64,000 nucleotides of DNA from Streptomyces griseoviridis (GTDB lineage: Bacteria > Actinomycetota > Actinomycetes > Streptomycetales > Streptomycetaceae). Positions 1 through 7,835 of the stretch are shown here, in pieces. Each line of letters opens with the position of its first letter. The first letter of the stretch is position 1. The notes under the pieces are model-generated. The model worked only from the letters and a program-made list of their open reading frames with translations. It had not been told where the DNA came from and ran no database searches. A program made the position numbers and the translations under genes. The stretch is from assembly GCF_005222485.1 (NCBI RefSeq), contig NZ_CP029078.1, forward strand, positions 1,426,001-1,490,000, read 5' to 3'.

Positions 1-567
1 ATAGCCGGAGACGCCCTTCTCGCGGGCGGTGGCGACGAGGGCCGCCATGAAGCCGTTGTCACCGTCGCCGTGACAGGTGGGCGCGAGGCGCACCACGGAG
101 GAGCGGACCCCGCGGGAGGCGAGGTCGAGCACCGCCATGGAGGTGGCGGCGCGGCCCGACAGCGCCGAGCCGTCGATCTCCGGCAGATCCCGCTCGGTGG
201 CCAGTTGCCCCGACTTGAGGCCGGCGACGCCGGAGGCGATGACGAAGGGCCGGTCGCTGCCGGCCAGCACGTCGCCGAAGACGTCGACGGCACGGCGGTC
301 GGCGTCGGACGCGCCCTGGAAGTCGCCGGAGAAGGCGATGTCGTGCTTGAAGGCGAGGTGGACCACCGCGTCGGACCCGGCGGCCGCGGTCCGCAGCACG
401 TCAAGGTCGTCGACGGTGCCGCGGACCACCTCCGCGCCGGCCCCGGTGAGCGCGGCGGCGGAGGCGTCGGAGCGGGCGAGACCCACCACCTGGTGTCCCC
501 CGTCGATGAGTTCCGGCACGAGAGCGGAGCCGATCCAGCCGGACGCGCCGGTCACGAAGATACGCAT
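1..567 (-). CDS. NAD(P)-dependent SDR/epimerase-type oxidoreductase (3' end missing)
   Basis: Extended short-chain dehydrogenase; the gene runs off the left edge, so only the N-terminal 189 residues are present. It begins MRIFVTGASGWIGSALV, the glycine-rich Rossmann nucleotide-binding motif (GxxGxxG, residues 7-13), followed by a typical NAD-dependent epimerase-like series of alternating strands and helices (VVHLAFKH near residue 70). The ATG at 565-567 is the first start after the intergenic region. The gene is transcribed divergently from the TetR gene at 651, an arrangement in which the TetR protein commonly represses the neighbouring enzyme. Substrate unknown; the call to family is firm, the exact reaction is not. 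Confidence 0.85.
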   Translation of the reverse strand, partial: MRIFVTGASGWIGSALVPELIDGGHQVVGLARSDASAAALTGAGAEVVRGTVDDLDVLRTAAAGSDAVVHLAFKHDIAFSGDFQGASDADRRAVDVFGDVLAGSDRPFVIASGVAGLKSGQLATERDLPEIDGSALSGRAATSMAVLDLASRGVRSSVVRLAPTCHGDGDNGFMAALVATAREKGVSGY

Positions 568-584
568 GAGAATCCCCAACGATC

Positions 585-635
585 GATGTCAGTGACTGTC
601 ATCAAACGTAGCACTGATGTCAGCGACTGTCGTCA
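585..635. promoter_or_regulatory. tandem 20-bp direct repeat, putative TetR operator pair
   Basis: Two copies of GATGTCAGYGACTGTCRTCA lie at 585-604 and 616-635, 31 bp apart (about three helical turns), in the 83-bp gap between the divergent SDR and TetR genes. Each copy has an odd-length palindromic core (CAG(T/C)GACTG) flanked by TG and CA. Position and symmetry fit cooperative binding of TetR-family dimers overlapping both promoters. Assignment to the adjacent TetR is inference. Confidence 0.6.
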
Positions 636-650
636 CGTAGGATCTGTGTC

Positions 651-1259
651 ATGGGCAGATGGGAGCCGAACACGCGCCAGCGCCTGGCGAAGGCCGCGTT
701 GGAGCTCTACAGCGAGCGCGGGTACGAGCAGACGACGGTGGCGGAGATCGCCAGGCGGGCGGGGCTGACGGAACGGACCTTCTTCCGGCACTACGCCGAC
801 AAGCGCGAGGTGCTGTTCGACGGCTCGGGTGAGCTGCGGGATCTGTTCGTGGCGGGGGTCTCGCAGGCCCCCGGATCGGCCGCCCCGATCGACGCGATGG
901 CGGCCGGACTCGACGCGGCCGCCGGGCCGTTCACCGACCGCAGGACCTTCGCGCGGCAGCGGCAGGCCGTCATAGGGGCCAACGCGGAGCTGCGGGAGCG
1001 CGAGCTGATCAAACTGGCGTCCCTGTCGGCGGCGGTCGCCGAGACGCTGCGCGGCCGGGGGGTGCCGGAACCGGCGGCGAGCCTGACCGCGGAGGCGGGC
1101 ATGGCCGTCTTCAGGATCGGCTTCGAACGCTGGATCGCGGACGGCGAGGAACGGACCCTCGCCGAGCTGATGCGCGACTCACTGCACGAGCTGAGAACGG
1201 TGATCGGCGCCGACCGATCCGCCCGGGAGGGCGCCGGATCGCCGTCGTCGCCAGGATGA
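651..1259 (+). CDS. TetR/AcrR family transcriptional regulator
   Basis: A 202-aa one-component regulator. The N-terminal DNA-binding domain is clear: residues about 8-54 include the helix-turn-helix stretch TTVAEIARRAGLTERTFFRHY followed by ADKREVLF. The rest is an all-helical ligand/dimerisation domain too divergent to name a ligand. It is divergent from the SDR oxidoreductase, and the 20-bp direct repeats between them are the likely operators, so it probably represses the SDR gene and itself until an inducer binds. Length is normal for the family. The ATG at 651 sits directly after the repeats with no strong Shine-Dalgarno, so the transcript may be leaderless or nearly so. Confidence 0.88.
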   Translation: MGRWEPNTRQRLAKAALELYSERGYEQTTVAEIARRAGLTERTFFRHYADKREVLFDGSGELRDLFVAGVSQAPGSAAPIDAMAAGLDAAAGPFTDRRTFARQRQAVIGANAELRERELIKLASLSAAVAETLRGRGVPEPAASLTAEAGMAVFRIGFERWIADGEERTLAELMRDSLHELRTVIGADRSAREGAGSPSSPG

Positions 1260-1346
1260 CCGTCCGGCCGCCGCACAGGGCATGACCTCGATGCGGCGGA
1301 CGGCCTCGAACAGGTGCCTGGTGCCAGGTGCACAGGTACAGGGGTG

Positions 1347-1424
1347 CGTTGGTACGGAGGTCCCCACGTGACCGTTCGTACAGGGATCCCCAGGTAACCG
1401 TTGGTACGGAGGTCCCCAGGTAAC
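1347..1424. repeat. three tandem 26-bp repeats
   Basis: Three consecutive 26-bp units start at 1347, 1373 and 1399. Units 1 and 3 begin CGTTGGTACGGAGGTCCCC; unit 2 differs at a few bases (CGTTCGTACAGGGATCCCC). Units 2 and 3 end AGGTAAC and unit 1 ends ACGTGAC. They lie in the roughly 330-bp gap between the TetR gene and the convergent hydrolase gene. A related GGTAACCAGGTAG follows directly. The gap otherwise holds only a possible hairpin (1446-1477). Function unknown. Confidence 0.85.
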
Positions 1425-1445
1425 CAGGTAGGGGGTCGTCGCTCG

Positions 1446-1477
1446 CGCGGTCTGGGATCCTCAGTGACCGGACCGCG
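1446..1477. terminator. possible hairpin between convergent genes
   Basis: CGCGGTC (1446-1452) can pair with GACCGCG (1471-1477) across an 18-nt loop, downstream of both the TetR gene (+) and the isochorismatase-like gene (-). No U-tract. A weak candidate for a bidirectional terminator. Confidence 0.3.
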
Positions 1478-1590
1478 TGGGGGCTGAGCAGCCGCGCAGG
1501 ACCGTGGCGCGCGCTAGTCGACCCGTACCCCCACGGTCGGCCACGCGTCGCCCCGCGCCCCCGTCGGCCCGCGGGGCGTGACTCACGTCG

Positions 1591-2151
1591 TCAGGACGCG
1601 CCGCCGAAGACGACGTCGGCCGCCGCGACCACCCCGGCCGTCCGCCCCGGCGCGGCCTGGAAGCTCCAGTACAGGTTCGTGTGCGCGATGACCTGCTCCA
1701 CCGGCGGCGCGCCCCAGGCCGTCTTGTCGCCCGCCGTGTGCGCGTCGCCGACCAGGGTCACGTCGTAGCCCCTGGTGAACGCGCCGTGCAGCGTCGAGCG
1801 GATGCACGCGTCGGTCTCCGCGCCGACGACGACGAGCCGGCCCGTGCCGAGCTTCGACAGGACGGTCTCCAGGGCGGTGTCCTCGAAGGAGTCGCCGTAG
1901 CTCTTCTCGACGAGCGGCTCGGCGTCCCCCGGAGTCAGCTCCGGGACGATCCGCCAGTCGTCGCTCCCTCTCGTGAGCCCCTCGTCGGAGTGCTGGACCC
2001 AGACGACCGGGACCTCTTCCCGCCGGGCCCGCTCGACGAGTCCGGCGACGTTCGCGACGACCGCGTCGCGCTGGTGGGCCCCTCCGACGACGCCCTTCTG
2101 CACGTCGACGACGAGGAGCGCGGTGTTCGGCCGGTTCTCCAGGGTGGTCAT
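1591..2151 (-). CDS. isochorismatase/cysteine hydrolase family protein
   Basis: A 186-aa cytoplasmic hydrolase of the isochorismatase-like (nicotinamidase-related) family. The Asp-Lys-Cys catalytic triad is readable: Asp in ALLVVDVQKG near residue 15, Lys in VEKSYGDSF near residue 97, and Cys in VVVGAETDACIRSTL near residue 126. The ATG at 2149-2151 is preceded by AGGGGAGACC, a good ribosome-binding site; upstream in-frame starts lack one. It stands alone, divergent from the DHFR-like reductase. Family members hydrolyse isochorismate, nicotinamide, N-carbamoyl compounds and others; nothing here fixes the substrate. Confidence 0.87.
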   Translation of the reverse strand: MTTLENRPNTALLVVDVQKGVVGGAHQRDAVVANVAGLVERARREEVPVVWVQHSDEGLTRGSDDWRIVPELTPGDAEPLVEKSYGDSFEDTALETVLSKLGTGRLVVVGAETDACIRSTLHGAFTRGYDVTLVGDAHTAGDKTAWGAPPVEQVIAHTNLYWSFQAAPGRTAGVVAAADVVFGGAS

Positions 2152-2281
2152 GGTCTCCCCTAACTCATGCTGGTTCGTACACCCCCGCACGGTAGCCCCA
2201 CCCACTGACAACGGGCCGACCGTCGAAACCGTTGATCGGATCAGCGCCGCATCACCGATGAGTCCGCCTCGCTCTGAGAGT

Positions 2282-2296
2282 CTCACCATTGGTGAG
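2282..2296. promoter_or_regulatory. 15-bp perfect palindrome, putative operator
   Basis: CTCACCATTGGTGAG has 7-bp arms around a single central T and ends 24 bp before the GTG start of the DHFR-like gene. It lies in the divergent promoter region shared with the isochorismatase-like gene. No regulator gene sits beside it, so the cognate protein is unknown. Confidence 0.5.
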
Positions 2297-2320
2297 CACC
2301 CATCGCAGGAGGAGGACCAC

Positions 2321-2965
2321 GTGACTCAGCTGTTGAAAGTCCAGAACTTCAATGTGTCGAGTGACGGCATCGGTGCCGGTGAGGACCAGACCCTGGAGAG
2401 GCCGTTCGGCCATGTCGAGCCGGAGAAGCTGTTCGCCTGGGCCGGTGCCACGGCCAGCTGGCCCATGCGCACCGAACCCGGCGGGAGCAGGGGCCTGGAC
2501 GACTATCTCGTGCGGGACTACGCGCGCGGTATCGGCGCCGAGATCATGGGCCGCAACAAGTTCGGTCCGCAGCGCGGGCCCTGGCAGGACCACGAGTGGC
2601 AGGGCTGGTGGGGTGACGAACCCCCGTTCCACACGCCGGTGTTCGTCATGACCCATCACCAACGTCCGTCGCTGACACTTTCCGACACCACCTTCCACTT
2701 CGTCTCGGACGACCCCGCCACGGTCCTCGATCGGGCCAAGGAGGCGGCGGGGGGCAAGGACGTCCGCCTCGGCGGCGGGGCCACCACCATCAGGGAGTTC
2801 CTCGACGCGGATCTCGTCGACACCCTGCACGTGGTGGTCTCGCCGATGAAGTTCGGGTCAGGAGTACGCCTCTGGGAGTCCCCCGACGAACTGCTTGACC
2901 GCTTCAACCTGGACGTCGTTCCCAGCCCGAGCGGGGTGACCCACCACCTGTTCTGGCGAAAGTGA
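2321..2965 (+). CDS. dihydrofolate reductase-like (RibD C-terminal domain) protein
   Basis: A 214-aa NADPH-dependent reductase-fold protein of the RibD-C/DHFR-like group often annotated as dihydrofolate reductase family. Supporting features are IGAEIMGRNKFGP (about residues 65-77), the acidic/aromatic segment before PVFVMTHH, and the C-terminal cofactor-site region DVRLGGGATTIREFLDADLVDTLH. The GTG at 2321 follows GCAGGAGGAGG, a strong ribosome-binding site, and is preferred over upstream in-frame starts that would run through the intergenic palindrome. Monocistronic, ending at a hairpin shared with the convergent phosphotransferase gene. True substrate unknown; these proteins are usually not the folate-pathway enzyme. 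Confidence 0.85.
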   Translation: MTQLLKVQNFNVSSDGIGAGEDQTLERPFGHVEPEKLFAWAGATASWPMRTEPGGSRGLDDYLVRDYARGIGAEIMGRNKFGPQRGPWQDHEWQGWWGDEPPFHTPVFVMTHHQRPSLTLSDTTFHFVSDDPATVLDRAKEAAGGKDVRLGGGATTIREFLDADLVDTLHVVVSPMKFGSGVRLWESPDELLDRFNLDVVPSPSGVTHHLFWRK

Positions 2966-2981
2966 CCACCCTCCCCTGACC

Positions 2982-3013
2982 CGGCCCCGGGAACGCGGCG
3001 GAGACCGGGGCCG
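2982..3013. terminator. bidirectional hairpin terminator
   Basis: CGGCCCCGG (2982-2990) and CCGGGGCCG (3005-3013) form a perfect 9-bp stem with a 14-nt loop, placed between the convergent ends of the DHFR-like gene (2965) and the phosphotransferase gene (3038). No U-run, as is usual in Streptomyces. Confidence 0.6.
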
Positions 3014-3037
3014 CGGAGGGGCGTCGGGACGGACTGG

Positions 3038-3943
3038 TCACGTGGGCGTTCCGTCCGCGAGGACGCGTTCCAGGGTGCGGCGGCCCGTTCGGCTCATGAC
3101 CGGGTTGCTCTGGACGTAGTACCAGACCAGCCCCATCGCCTGGACGAAGGCCCACGCCCTGCCCCGCTCCCATGCGAGGTCGTCGCCGCCCAGGCGGTCG
3201 CGGAGCGCCTGGCGCGGCCCGGTCTCCAGCAGGTGCCACGCGCCGACGAGGTCGAGGGAGGGGTCGGCGGGCCCGGCGCCGCCGACGTCGAGGACGCCCG
3301 TGAGCCGGCCGTCGGCCACCAGCAGGTTGCCGGGGATGAGATCGCCGTGGGTGGTGACGTCATCGGCCGTGCCTCGCGGCAGCTCGCGCAGCGCCGACCA
3401 GAGGCGGCGGAGCCGGGGCACGTCGAGGAGTCGTTCGCTGTTTCTGAGACAGGTCTCCATCCAGGCGTCATGGGACCGCAGGTCGCCACCACGGCCCGTG
3501 CCGGTGAACGTGCGGCCCCGGGTGTCGATCGCGCGCAGGTCTTCGATGAGGTCGGCCAGGTCGCCCGCGAACGCGAACGACGCGCCCGGGTCGTCGTCGG
3601 CGGCCACGTTCCCGGGAAGCCAGGTCTGCACCGACCACGGAAGCGGATAGCCCGCCCCGGGTCCACCGAGCGCGATCGGCTCGGGCGTCGCGAAACGGGT
3701 GCCGTCCACCAGCGCACGGGCCGCGTCCGCCTCGGCCTCCAGCCGGTGCCGCGTCGACTCGACGTCGGCGGGCTCCAGGGGGAAGCGGGCCGCGAGCCGG
3801 TCGCCGACCCGGAAGACGGCGTTGGCGGTCCCCGCCCCGGTGACGCCTCTGACCGGCAGGTCCCGCCACTCGGGGAACTGGCGGTCCAGCAGGGCGCGCA
3901 CCGTCTCGGGTGCCACGGTCAGTTGGTCGGGGTGCATCGTCAC
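3038..3943 (-). CDS. aminoglycoside phosphotransferase (APH) family protein
   Basis: A 301-aa kinase-fold protein of the APH/choline-kinase family. Diagnostic parts are the ATP-lobe start (TGAGTANAVFRVGDRLAARFP, near residues 32-52), the Brenner catalytic motif THGDLIPGNLLV with catalytic Asp and Asn, and the metal-binding segment LTGVLDVGGAGPADPSLDL. In the last, Gly replaces the usual acidic or aromatic residue after VLDV. The GTG at 3943 gives VTMHPDQL, matching the common MTMH start of this subfamily; the ATG six bases downstream is also possible and neither has an obvious Shine-Dalgarno. Actinobacterial genomes carry many such proteins; most are not proven resistance enzymes, so a resistance role should not be assumed. 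Confidence 0.85.
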   Translation of the reverse strand: MTMHPDQLTVAPETVRALLDRQFPEWRDLPVRGVTGAGTANAVFRVGDRLAARFPLEPADVESTRHRLEAEADAARALVDGTRFATPEPIALGGPGAGYPLPWSVQTWLPGNVAADDDPGASFAFAGDLADLIEDLRAIDTRGRTFTGTGRGGDLRSHDAWMETCLRNSERLLDVPRLRRLWSALRELPRGTADDVTTHGDLIPGNLLVADGRLTGVLDVGGAGPADPSLDLVGAWHLLETGPRQALRDRLGGDDLAWERGRAWAFVQAMGLVWYYVQSNPVMSRTGRRTLERVLADGTPT

Positions 3944-4347
3944 GGGGGAAGCATCCGCGCCCCGACCTTCGCCGGCAACCTGTTTGCCGGGGCACCGCCA
4001 TGCCTCGACATCCGAACCGACCGGACACCCGAACCGACCGGACATCCGGACCGGCGGGGCATCCCGACCGACAGACTGCCCCGGCCACCCCGACCGCCGC
4101 CCCTCACCACTGGCCGCCGTCGACGAACTCCACGACACCGCGCGGCTCTCCCAGCCCGCCTGGGGCGCCCTGCGCGCCCACCACGACGCCGCCGCCACCG
4201 TCGTCCTGCGATCCCCCGCCACGGCGCGACGTCCAACGGCCGACGGAACCCCGGTCACGGAGAACGCGGTTCACTGACCGGGCAGGCGACGCGGTCCCAG
4301 GCCAGGGACAGTCGGACCATCGATCTCACCGGCAGACCCGCGCGGCC
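3944..4347. other. 404-bp gap with degenerate repeats and a possible gene remnant
   Basis: From about 4012 to 4075 there are imperfect repeats of the type CCGACCGGACAYCCGAACCG. From about 4110 to 4277 the plus strand reads LAAVDELHDTARLSQPAWGALR then HHDAAATVVLRS to a stop at 4275-4277. It looks protein-like, but it has no start codon with a ribosome-binding site and opens into the repeat. This may be the C-terminal stub of a deleted gene. No complete gene is supported here. Confidence 0.4.
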
Positions 4348-5403
4348 TCACCTCCCGGGCGGCGTCGTGTGTCGGCTCAGGAAGCTGAACGCCGGTGGGT
4401 ACAGCCTCGTCCACGTGTTGTAGTTGTGGCCGCCGGTGGGCAGCACCATCACCCGCGTCGTGACGTTCGTGCCCGCGGCGGCCCGTTGGAACTCGCGCAG
4501 TCGGCGCGGCGGGCTGTCCTGGTCCTCGGCCGACGTGGCAAGGAACAGGTCGACCGACGCCTTGGTGTGTCTCACCATGTACGTCGGGCTGGTCTGCTCG
4601 CGGGACTTCGCGTCGGTGATCACCGTGGGGTCGCCGCTGAGCGGGTCCGGGTCGAGGGCGGCGCCCGTGCCGAAGACGTCCGGGTAGGCAAGCGGGAGGC
4701 GGACCGCGCAGAAACCGCCCGTGGAGAACCCCATCAGCCCCCAGCCCTTGGGGCCCGGGAGGGTACGGAACTTGTGGCTGAGCAGTTCCGTAACGTCCCG
4801 CGCGATCCAGGTGGCGACCTTCCCCTCACGCTGGTCGGTGCAGTCGGTGTTGACGCCGCCCGGGTCGACCACCGGCATCGCGAGGATGAAAGGGTGGCTG
4901 GTCCCGGCCTCCATGAGCTGCCGGAAGTCCCCCGGCATGCCCCCGTGCTCCAGCCAGGACGCCGGGCTGCCCGGCACCCCGTGCAGCAGCAGTACGACCG
5001 GGAAGCGGGTGTGCCGGTACTTCGCCTCCTCGTACTGCGGGGGCGTCCAGACGATCACCTGGCCGGCCATCCGGGAGCGCCGGCCGCGGAAGTAGGTGTC
5101 CAGGGTGCCCGCGTCGCCTCGGCTGAACGTGGCGCGGTCGGCCGGGGGGCCGACCATGGAGACGGCTCCGTCGTCCTCGCCCAGCAGGTCGTTCCAGGAG
5201 GAGTAGAGGCCGTAGTCGTCGTTCATCCAGGTCGCCACCACCGAGATCGCGGTGAGCTGGCACAGCGCGATCATCAGGAACCTGAGCAGCCAGCGCAGCG
5301 CCTGCGGACCTCTGAGCCGCGACCACAGCAGCAGCGTCGCGGCCACGCACAGGACGGTGACCACGATCAGCAGGACGAAGAACGGCGTCCCTGTCAGACT
5401 CAC
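4348..5403 (-). CDS. membrane-anchored alpha/beta-hydrolase esterase (antigen 85/EstA-like)
   Basis: A 351-aa esterase. Two hydrophobic segments near the N-terminus (about residues 5-27 and 38-58) should anchor it, leaving the catalytic domain outside the membrane. The domain begins near residue 85 and contains FPVVLLLHGVPGSPASW (oxyanion region), the nucleophile elbow GFSTGGF around residue 224, and a late catalytic His in TGGHNYNTW. This organisation matches the esterase-D/antigen 85-type family found in actinobacteria. The GTG at 5403 is preceded by GAAGGGG at proper spacing; a longer ATG version from 5457 lacks one. No functional neighbour. The substrate is probably an acyl ester but cannot be specified. 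Confidence 0.82.
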   Translation of the reverse strand: MSLTGTPFFVLLIVVTVLCVAATLLLWSRLRGPQALRWLLRFLMIALCQLTAISVVATWMNDDYGLYSSWNDLLGEDDGAVSMVGPPADRATFSRGDAGTLDTYFRGRRSRMAGQVIVWTPPQYEEAKYRHTRFPVVLLLHGVPGSPASWLEHGGMPGDFRQLMEAGTSHPFILAMPVVDPGGVNTDCTDQREGKVATWIARDVTELLSHKFRTLPGPKGWGLMGFSTGGFCAVRLPLAYPDVFGTGAALDPDPLSGDPTVITDAKSREQTSPTYMVRHTKASVDLFLATSAEDQDSPPRRLREFQRAAAGTNVTTRVMVLPTGGHNYNTWTRLYPPAFSFLSRHTTPPGR

Positions 5404-5649
5404 GGGCCGCCCCTTCGAAGCAGCCGAGGTGCCGGGGGCGTCCCAGGCATCCGCCACGTCCGGAGCGTCCCCAGCCCTCCGTTCACCCCACGATCACCGC
5501 CTCCGTGCCGGGTCCTGTGCTCCGTCGTCCGCACCCCTCACTCTGCGGCGCCCCGCCAGGTCGCGCACCATGCCCTACTCCACCGGGCCGAGTCCCGCCC
5601 CCGGACGGGAGACGGGACACTCCCCCGGCGATGGCGGGCTGGCCCGCCG

Positions 5650-6717
5650 TCAGTGTGCCTCGGGCGCGACCGGGTAGCGGTGGACCGGGGGCACGTCGGC
5701 CAGCAGGCCAGGCCAGAACGTGTCGATGACATGCGCGCTCGGCGTGAACAGGGGCTGCGCGAGCGCGGGCAGGTCGGCGACCTCGTGCCACTCCCAGCGG
5801 CGGATCAAGTGCGGCTCTGTCACCGTCGGTTCACCGGTGTGGGCGGTGACCCGGACGGCGGCCGTCAGACGCGGCATGCCGTGCGTCGAGTCCATGAGGA
5901 AGGCCCTGATCAGCGCGTCGGACGCGTCCGCGACAAGCCCTGTCTCCTCCTCCAGCTCCCGCACGGCGGCTTCCCGGAAGTCCTCGTCCGCCGCGTTCTT
6001 GCCGCCCGGCAGCTCCCAGACCCCGCGTACCGACCAGCCGAGCAGCACCCGCCCCCGGTGGTCCGTGACGACGACACCCGCGCCGGTGAGGGCGTGCGGG
6101 GCCGGCTTGCCCTTGTCCGCGCAGGTGGCGCGCGCGGGCACCGGGCCGCTCAGGAGCAGGACGGCGAGTCCGTCCGCGTCGTGCCGGTCGGCGCTCGTCC
6201 AGCCCGCGCGGAGCAGGTCGATCTCCGCCTCGTCGAGGGCGATGCCCGGCCGATCCTCCGGGGCCGTGTCCGCGACAGGCGTGATCACGCACAGGACGCC
6301 GCCGGGGCGCAGCCGTTCACGGAGCCGGTTCAGGACGCGGGTGCGGTCGCCGACGAAGGCCCAGCTCAGCCGGAGGGTGATCACGTCGTACGCGGTGTGC
6401 GGGAGTTGGTCCGCCGGATCGCGTTCGATGTCGTGGACGTGGTAGCGGACGCCCTCGGTCTCCGGGTGGTCGGCCCTGGCGCGGTCCAGGGCCGTGGGCG
6501 CGAAGTCGACCGCGTCGACCTGGTAGCCGGACTCGGCGAGGAACCTGGCCAGTTCGCCCAGCCCGCAGCCGACGTCCAGGGCGCGTCCGCCCTCGGGGGC
6601 CGGAACGTGCCGCGCGAGCAGCCGCCGCTCGGCGTCACCGAGCGGCGAGAACTCCTTGCCGTCCGCGTAGTGCGCGGACCACGGGTCGGACGGGGTGTCG
6701 GACGGGGTGGTGGTCAC
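5650..6717 (-). CDS. bifunctional class I SAM methyltransferase / NUDIX hydrolase
   Basis: A 355-aa fusion. Residues about 15-200 form a class I methyltransferase: motif I is ALDVGCGLGELARFLAE, followed by VDAVDFAPTALDRAR and the post-motif DVITLRLSWAFV. Residues about 215-340 form a NUDIX domain with the Nudix box GGKNAADEDFREAAVRELEEETG (glycine, REL and EExxG positions intact) and VWELPGGKN at its start. The GTG at 6717 follows AGGAG; longer in-frame versions start in low-complexity sequence. The same fusion is widespread in Streptomyces, so it is probably a genuine two-domain protein. The function of the combination is not known to me. Confidence 0.85.
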   Translation of the reverse strand: MTTTPSDTPSDPWSAHYADGKEFSPLGDAERRLLARHVPAPEGGRALDVGCGLGELARFLAESGYQVDAVDFAPTALDRARADHPETEGVRYHVHDIERDPADQLPHTAYDVITLRLSWAFVGDRTRVLNRLRERLRPGGVLCVITPVADTAPEDRPGIALDEAEIDLLRAGWTSADRHDADGLAVLLLSGPVPARATCADKGKPAPHALTGAGVVVTDHRGRVLLGWSVRGVWELPGGKNAADEDFREAAVRELEEETGLVADASDALIRAFLMDSTHGMPRLTAAVRVTAHTGEPTVTEPHLIRRWEWHEVADLPALAQPLFTPSAHVIDTFWPGLLADVPPVHRYPVAPEAH

Positions 6718-6910
6718 TCGGCGCCGCTCCTCTGCTCTCCTCGACCGGACTCGGGTGGACGTCGGCCGCGACCCGGTGCCCGGCAGGAGAGTTGCCCCGC
6801 GGGCCGTCGGAGCCCGGCGTTCACTCCCACCCGGGCTCACTGTAGAGCCGCCCGGCGTGCGCGGAGCCGCCGTCGGCCGGGCCGACGAGGAGCCCCGCCA
6901 ACTCCGCCGT

Positions 6911-7060
6911 CCCCCACACCCTCAGCGAACCCCCGGCCGCCGCCTCCACCGTTCCCACAGCCGCAGCAAACCCCGCCGCCTCCTCCGCGCTCCCCACAGC
7001 CTCAGCGAACCCCCGACCGCCGCCACCTCCACCGTCCCCCACACCCTCAACGAACCCCCG
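6911..7060. repeat. imperfect 39-45-bp minisatellite, about four units
   Basis: Four degenerate units begin at about 6911, 6954, 6992 and 7036. Each has the core CCCACA(S)CCTCA(R)CGAACCCCCG, followed by a CCGCCGCC/CCTCC tract. The array occupies most of the gap between the methyltransferase-NUDIX gene and the ABC ATPase gene. Its right end covers the last codons and stop of the ATPase, so the array defines that protein's C-terminal residues. Confidence 0.75.
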
Positions 7061-7835
7061 CCCCCACCCCCGTCACCCCCCGCACGAACCGAATCACCGG
7101 ATACCCCGGCCCGTGCGTCACCTCCGCCCGTACCCCGTACACCTCGGCGATCAGTTCCGGGGTCAGGACCTCGCCCGGAGTGCCCTCCGCCGTGACGCGG
7201 CCGGTGCGCAGGATCAGCAGGCGGTCGCAGTACATCGCCGCGAGGTTGAGGTCGTGCAGGGCGACGACCGTCGTGACGGGGAGGCCGGCGACCAGGTCGA
7301 GCAGGTCCAACTGGTGCTGGATGTCGAGGTGGTTGGTCGGCTCGTCGAGGAGGAGTTCGCGGGGTTCCTGGGCCAACGCGCGGGCGATCTGGGCGCGTTG
7401 GCGTTCGCCGCCGGACAGGGTGTGCCAGGACCTGTCGGCCAGCCCGGTCAGTCCGGTGCGGTCCAGCGCCTCGGTGACCGCGCGGGCGTCCGCCTCCGAC
7501 GCCGGTGTCCACGCCCGCCGGTGCGGGATGCGGCCGAGGGCGACGACGTCCCTGACGGTCAGCTCCGTCTGGGTGTGCGCGTGCTGTTCGACCGTGGCGA
7601 CGCGGCGGGCGGTGGCCCGGCGGCCGACCTCGGGCAGCGGGCGCCCGTCCAGGGTGACGACCCCGGCGCTCGGCGCGAGGACACCGGCCAGCATCCGCAG
7701 CAGCGTGGACTTGCCCGAGCCGTTGGGGCCGAGGAGTCCGACGGTCTCCCCCGCGTCGACGGCGAGTGTCACACCGTCGACGATGACCCGGCCGTCGACG
7801 CGGCGCACGACGCGGTCCGCGCCGAGGCCGCTCAC
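7047..7835 (-). CDS. cobalamin/siderophore-type ABC importer ATPase
   Basis: A 262-aa cytoplasmic ATPase of the BtuD/FecE/HmuV group. Walker A is GLLGPNGSGKSTLL (about residues 33-46), then LSGGERQRAQIARALAQ (signature), RELLLDEPTNHLDIQHQ (Walker B) and VVALHDLNLAAMYCD (switch His). The GTG start at 7835 overlaps the permease stop by GTGA, so it is translationally coupled as the third gene of the importer operon. The operon is headed by a cobalamin riboswitch, which argues for vitamin B12 or another corrinoid rather than ferric siderophore. The C-terminal ten or so residues (GVTGVGAGVR) are encoded in the adjacent minisatellite and probably vary among strains. Confidence 0.9.
   Translation of the reverse strand: MSGLGADRVVRRVDGRVIVDGVTLAVDAGETVGLLGPNGSGKSTLLRMLAGVLAPSAGVVTLDGRPLPEVGRRATARRVATVEQHAHTQTELTVRDVVALGRIPHRRAWTPASEADARAVTEALDRTGLTGLADRSWHTLSGGERQRAQIARALAQEPRELLLDEPTNHLDIQHQLDLLDLVAGLPVTTVVALHDLNLAAMYCDRLLILRTGRVTAEGTPGEVLTPELIAEVYGVRAEVTHGPGYPVIRFVRGVTGVGAGVR

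Noticed and set aside
3038..3943. Calling the phosphotransferase an antibiotic-resistance gene
   Set aside because: The APH fold is shared with many metabolic kinases and nothing in the context shows a resistance role.
5650..6717. Methyltransferase-NUDIX fusion as a novel fusion or assembly error
   Set aside because: Both domains are complete, in one frame with a good start, and I recall the same fusion being common in Streptomyces.
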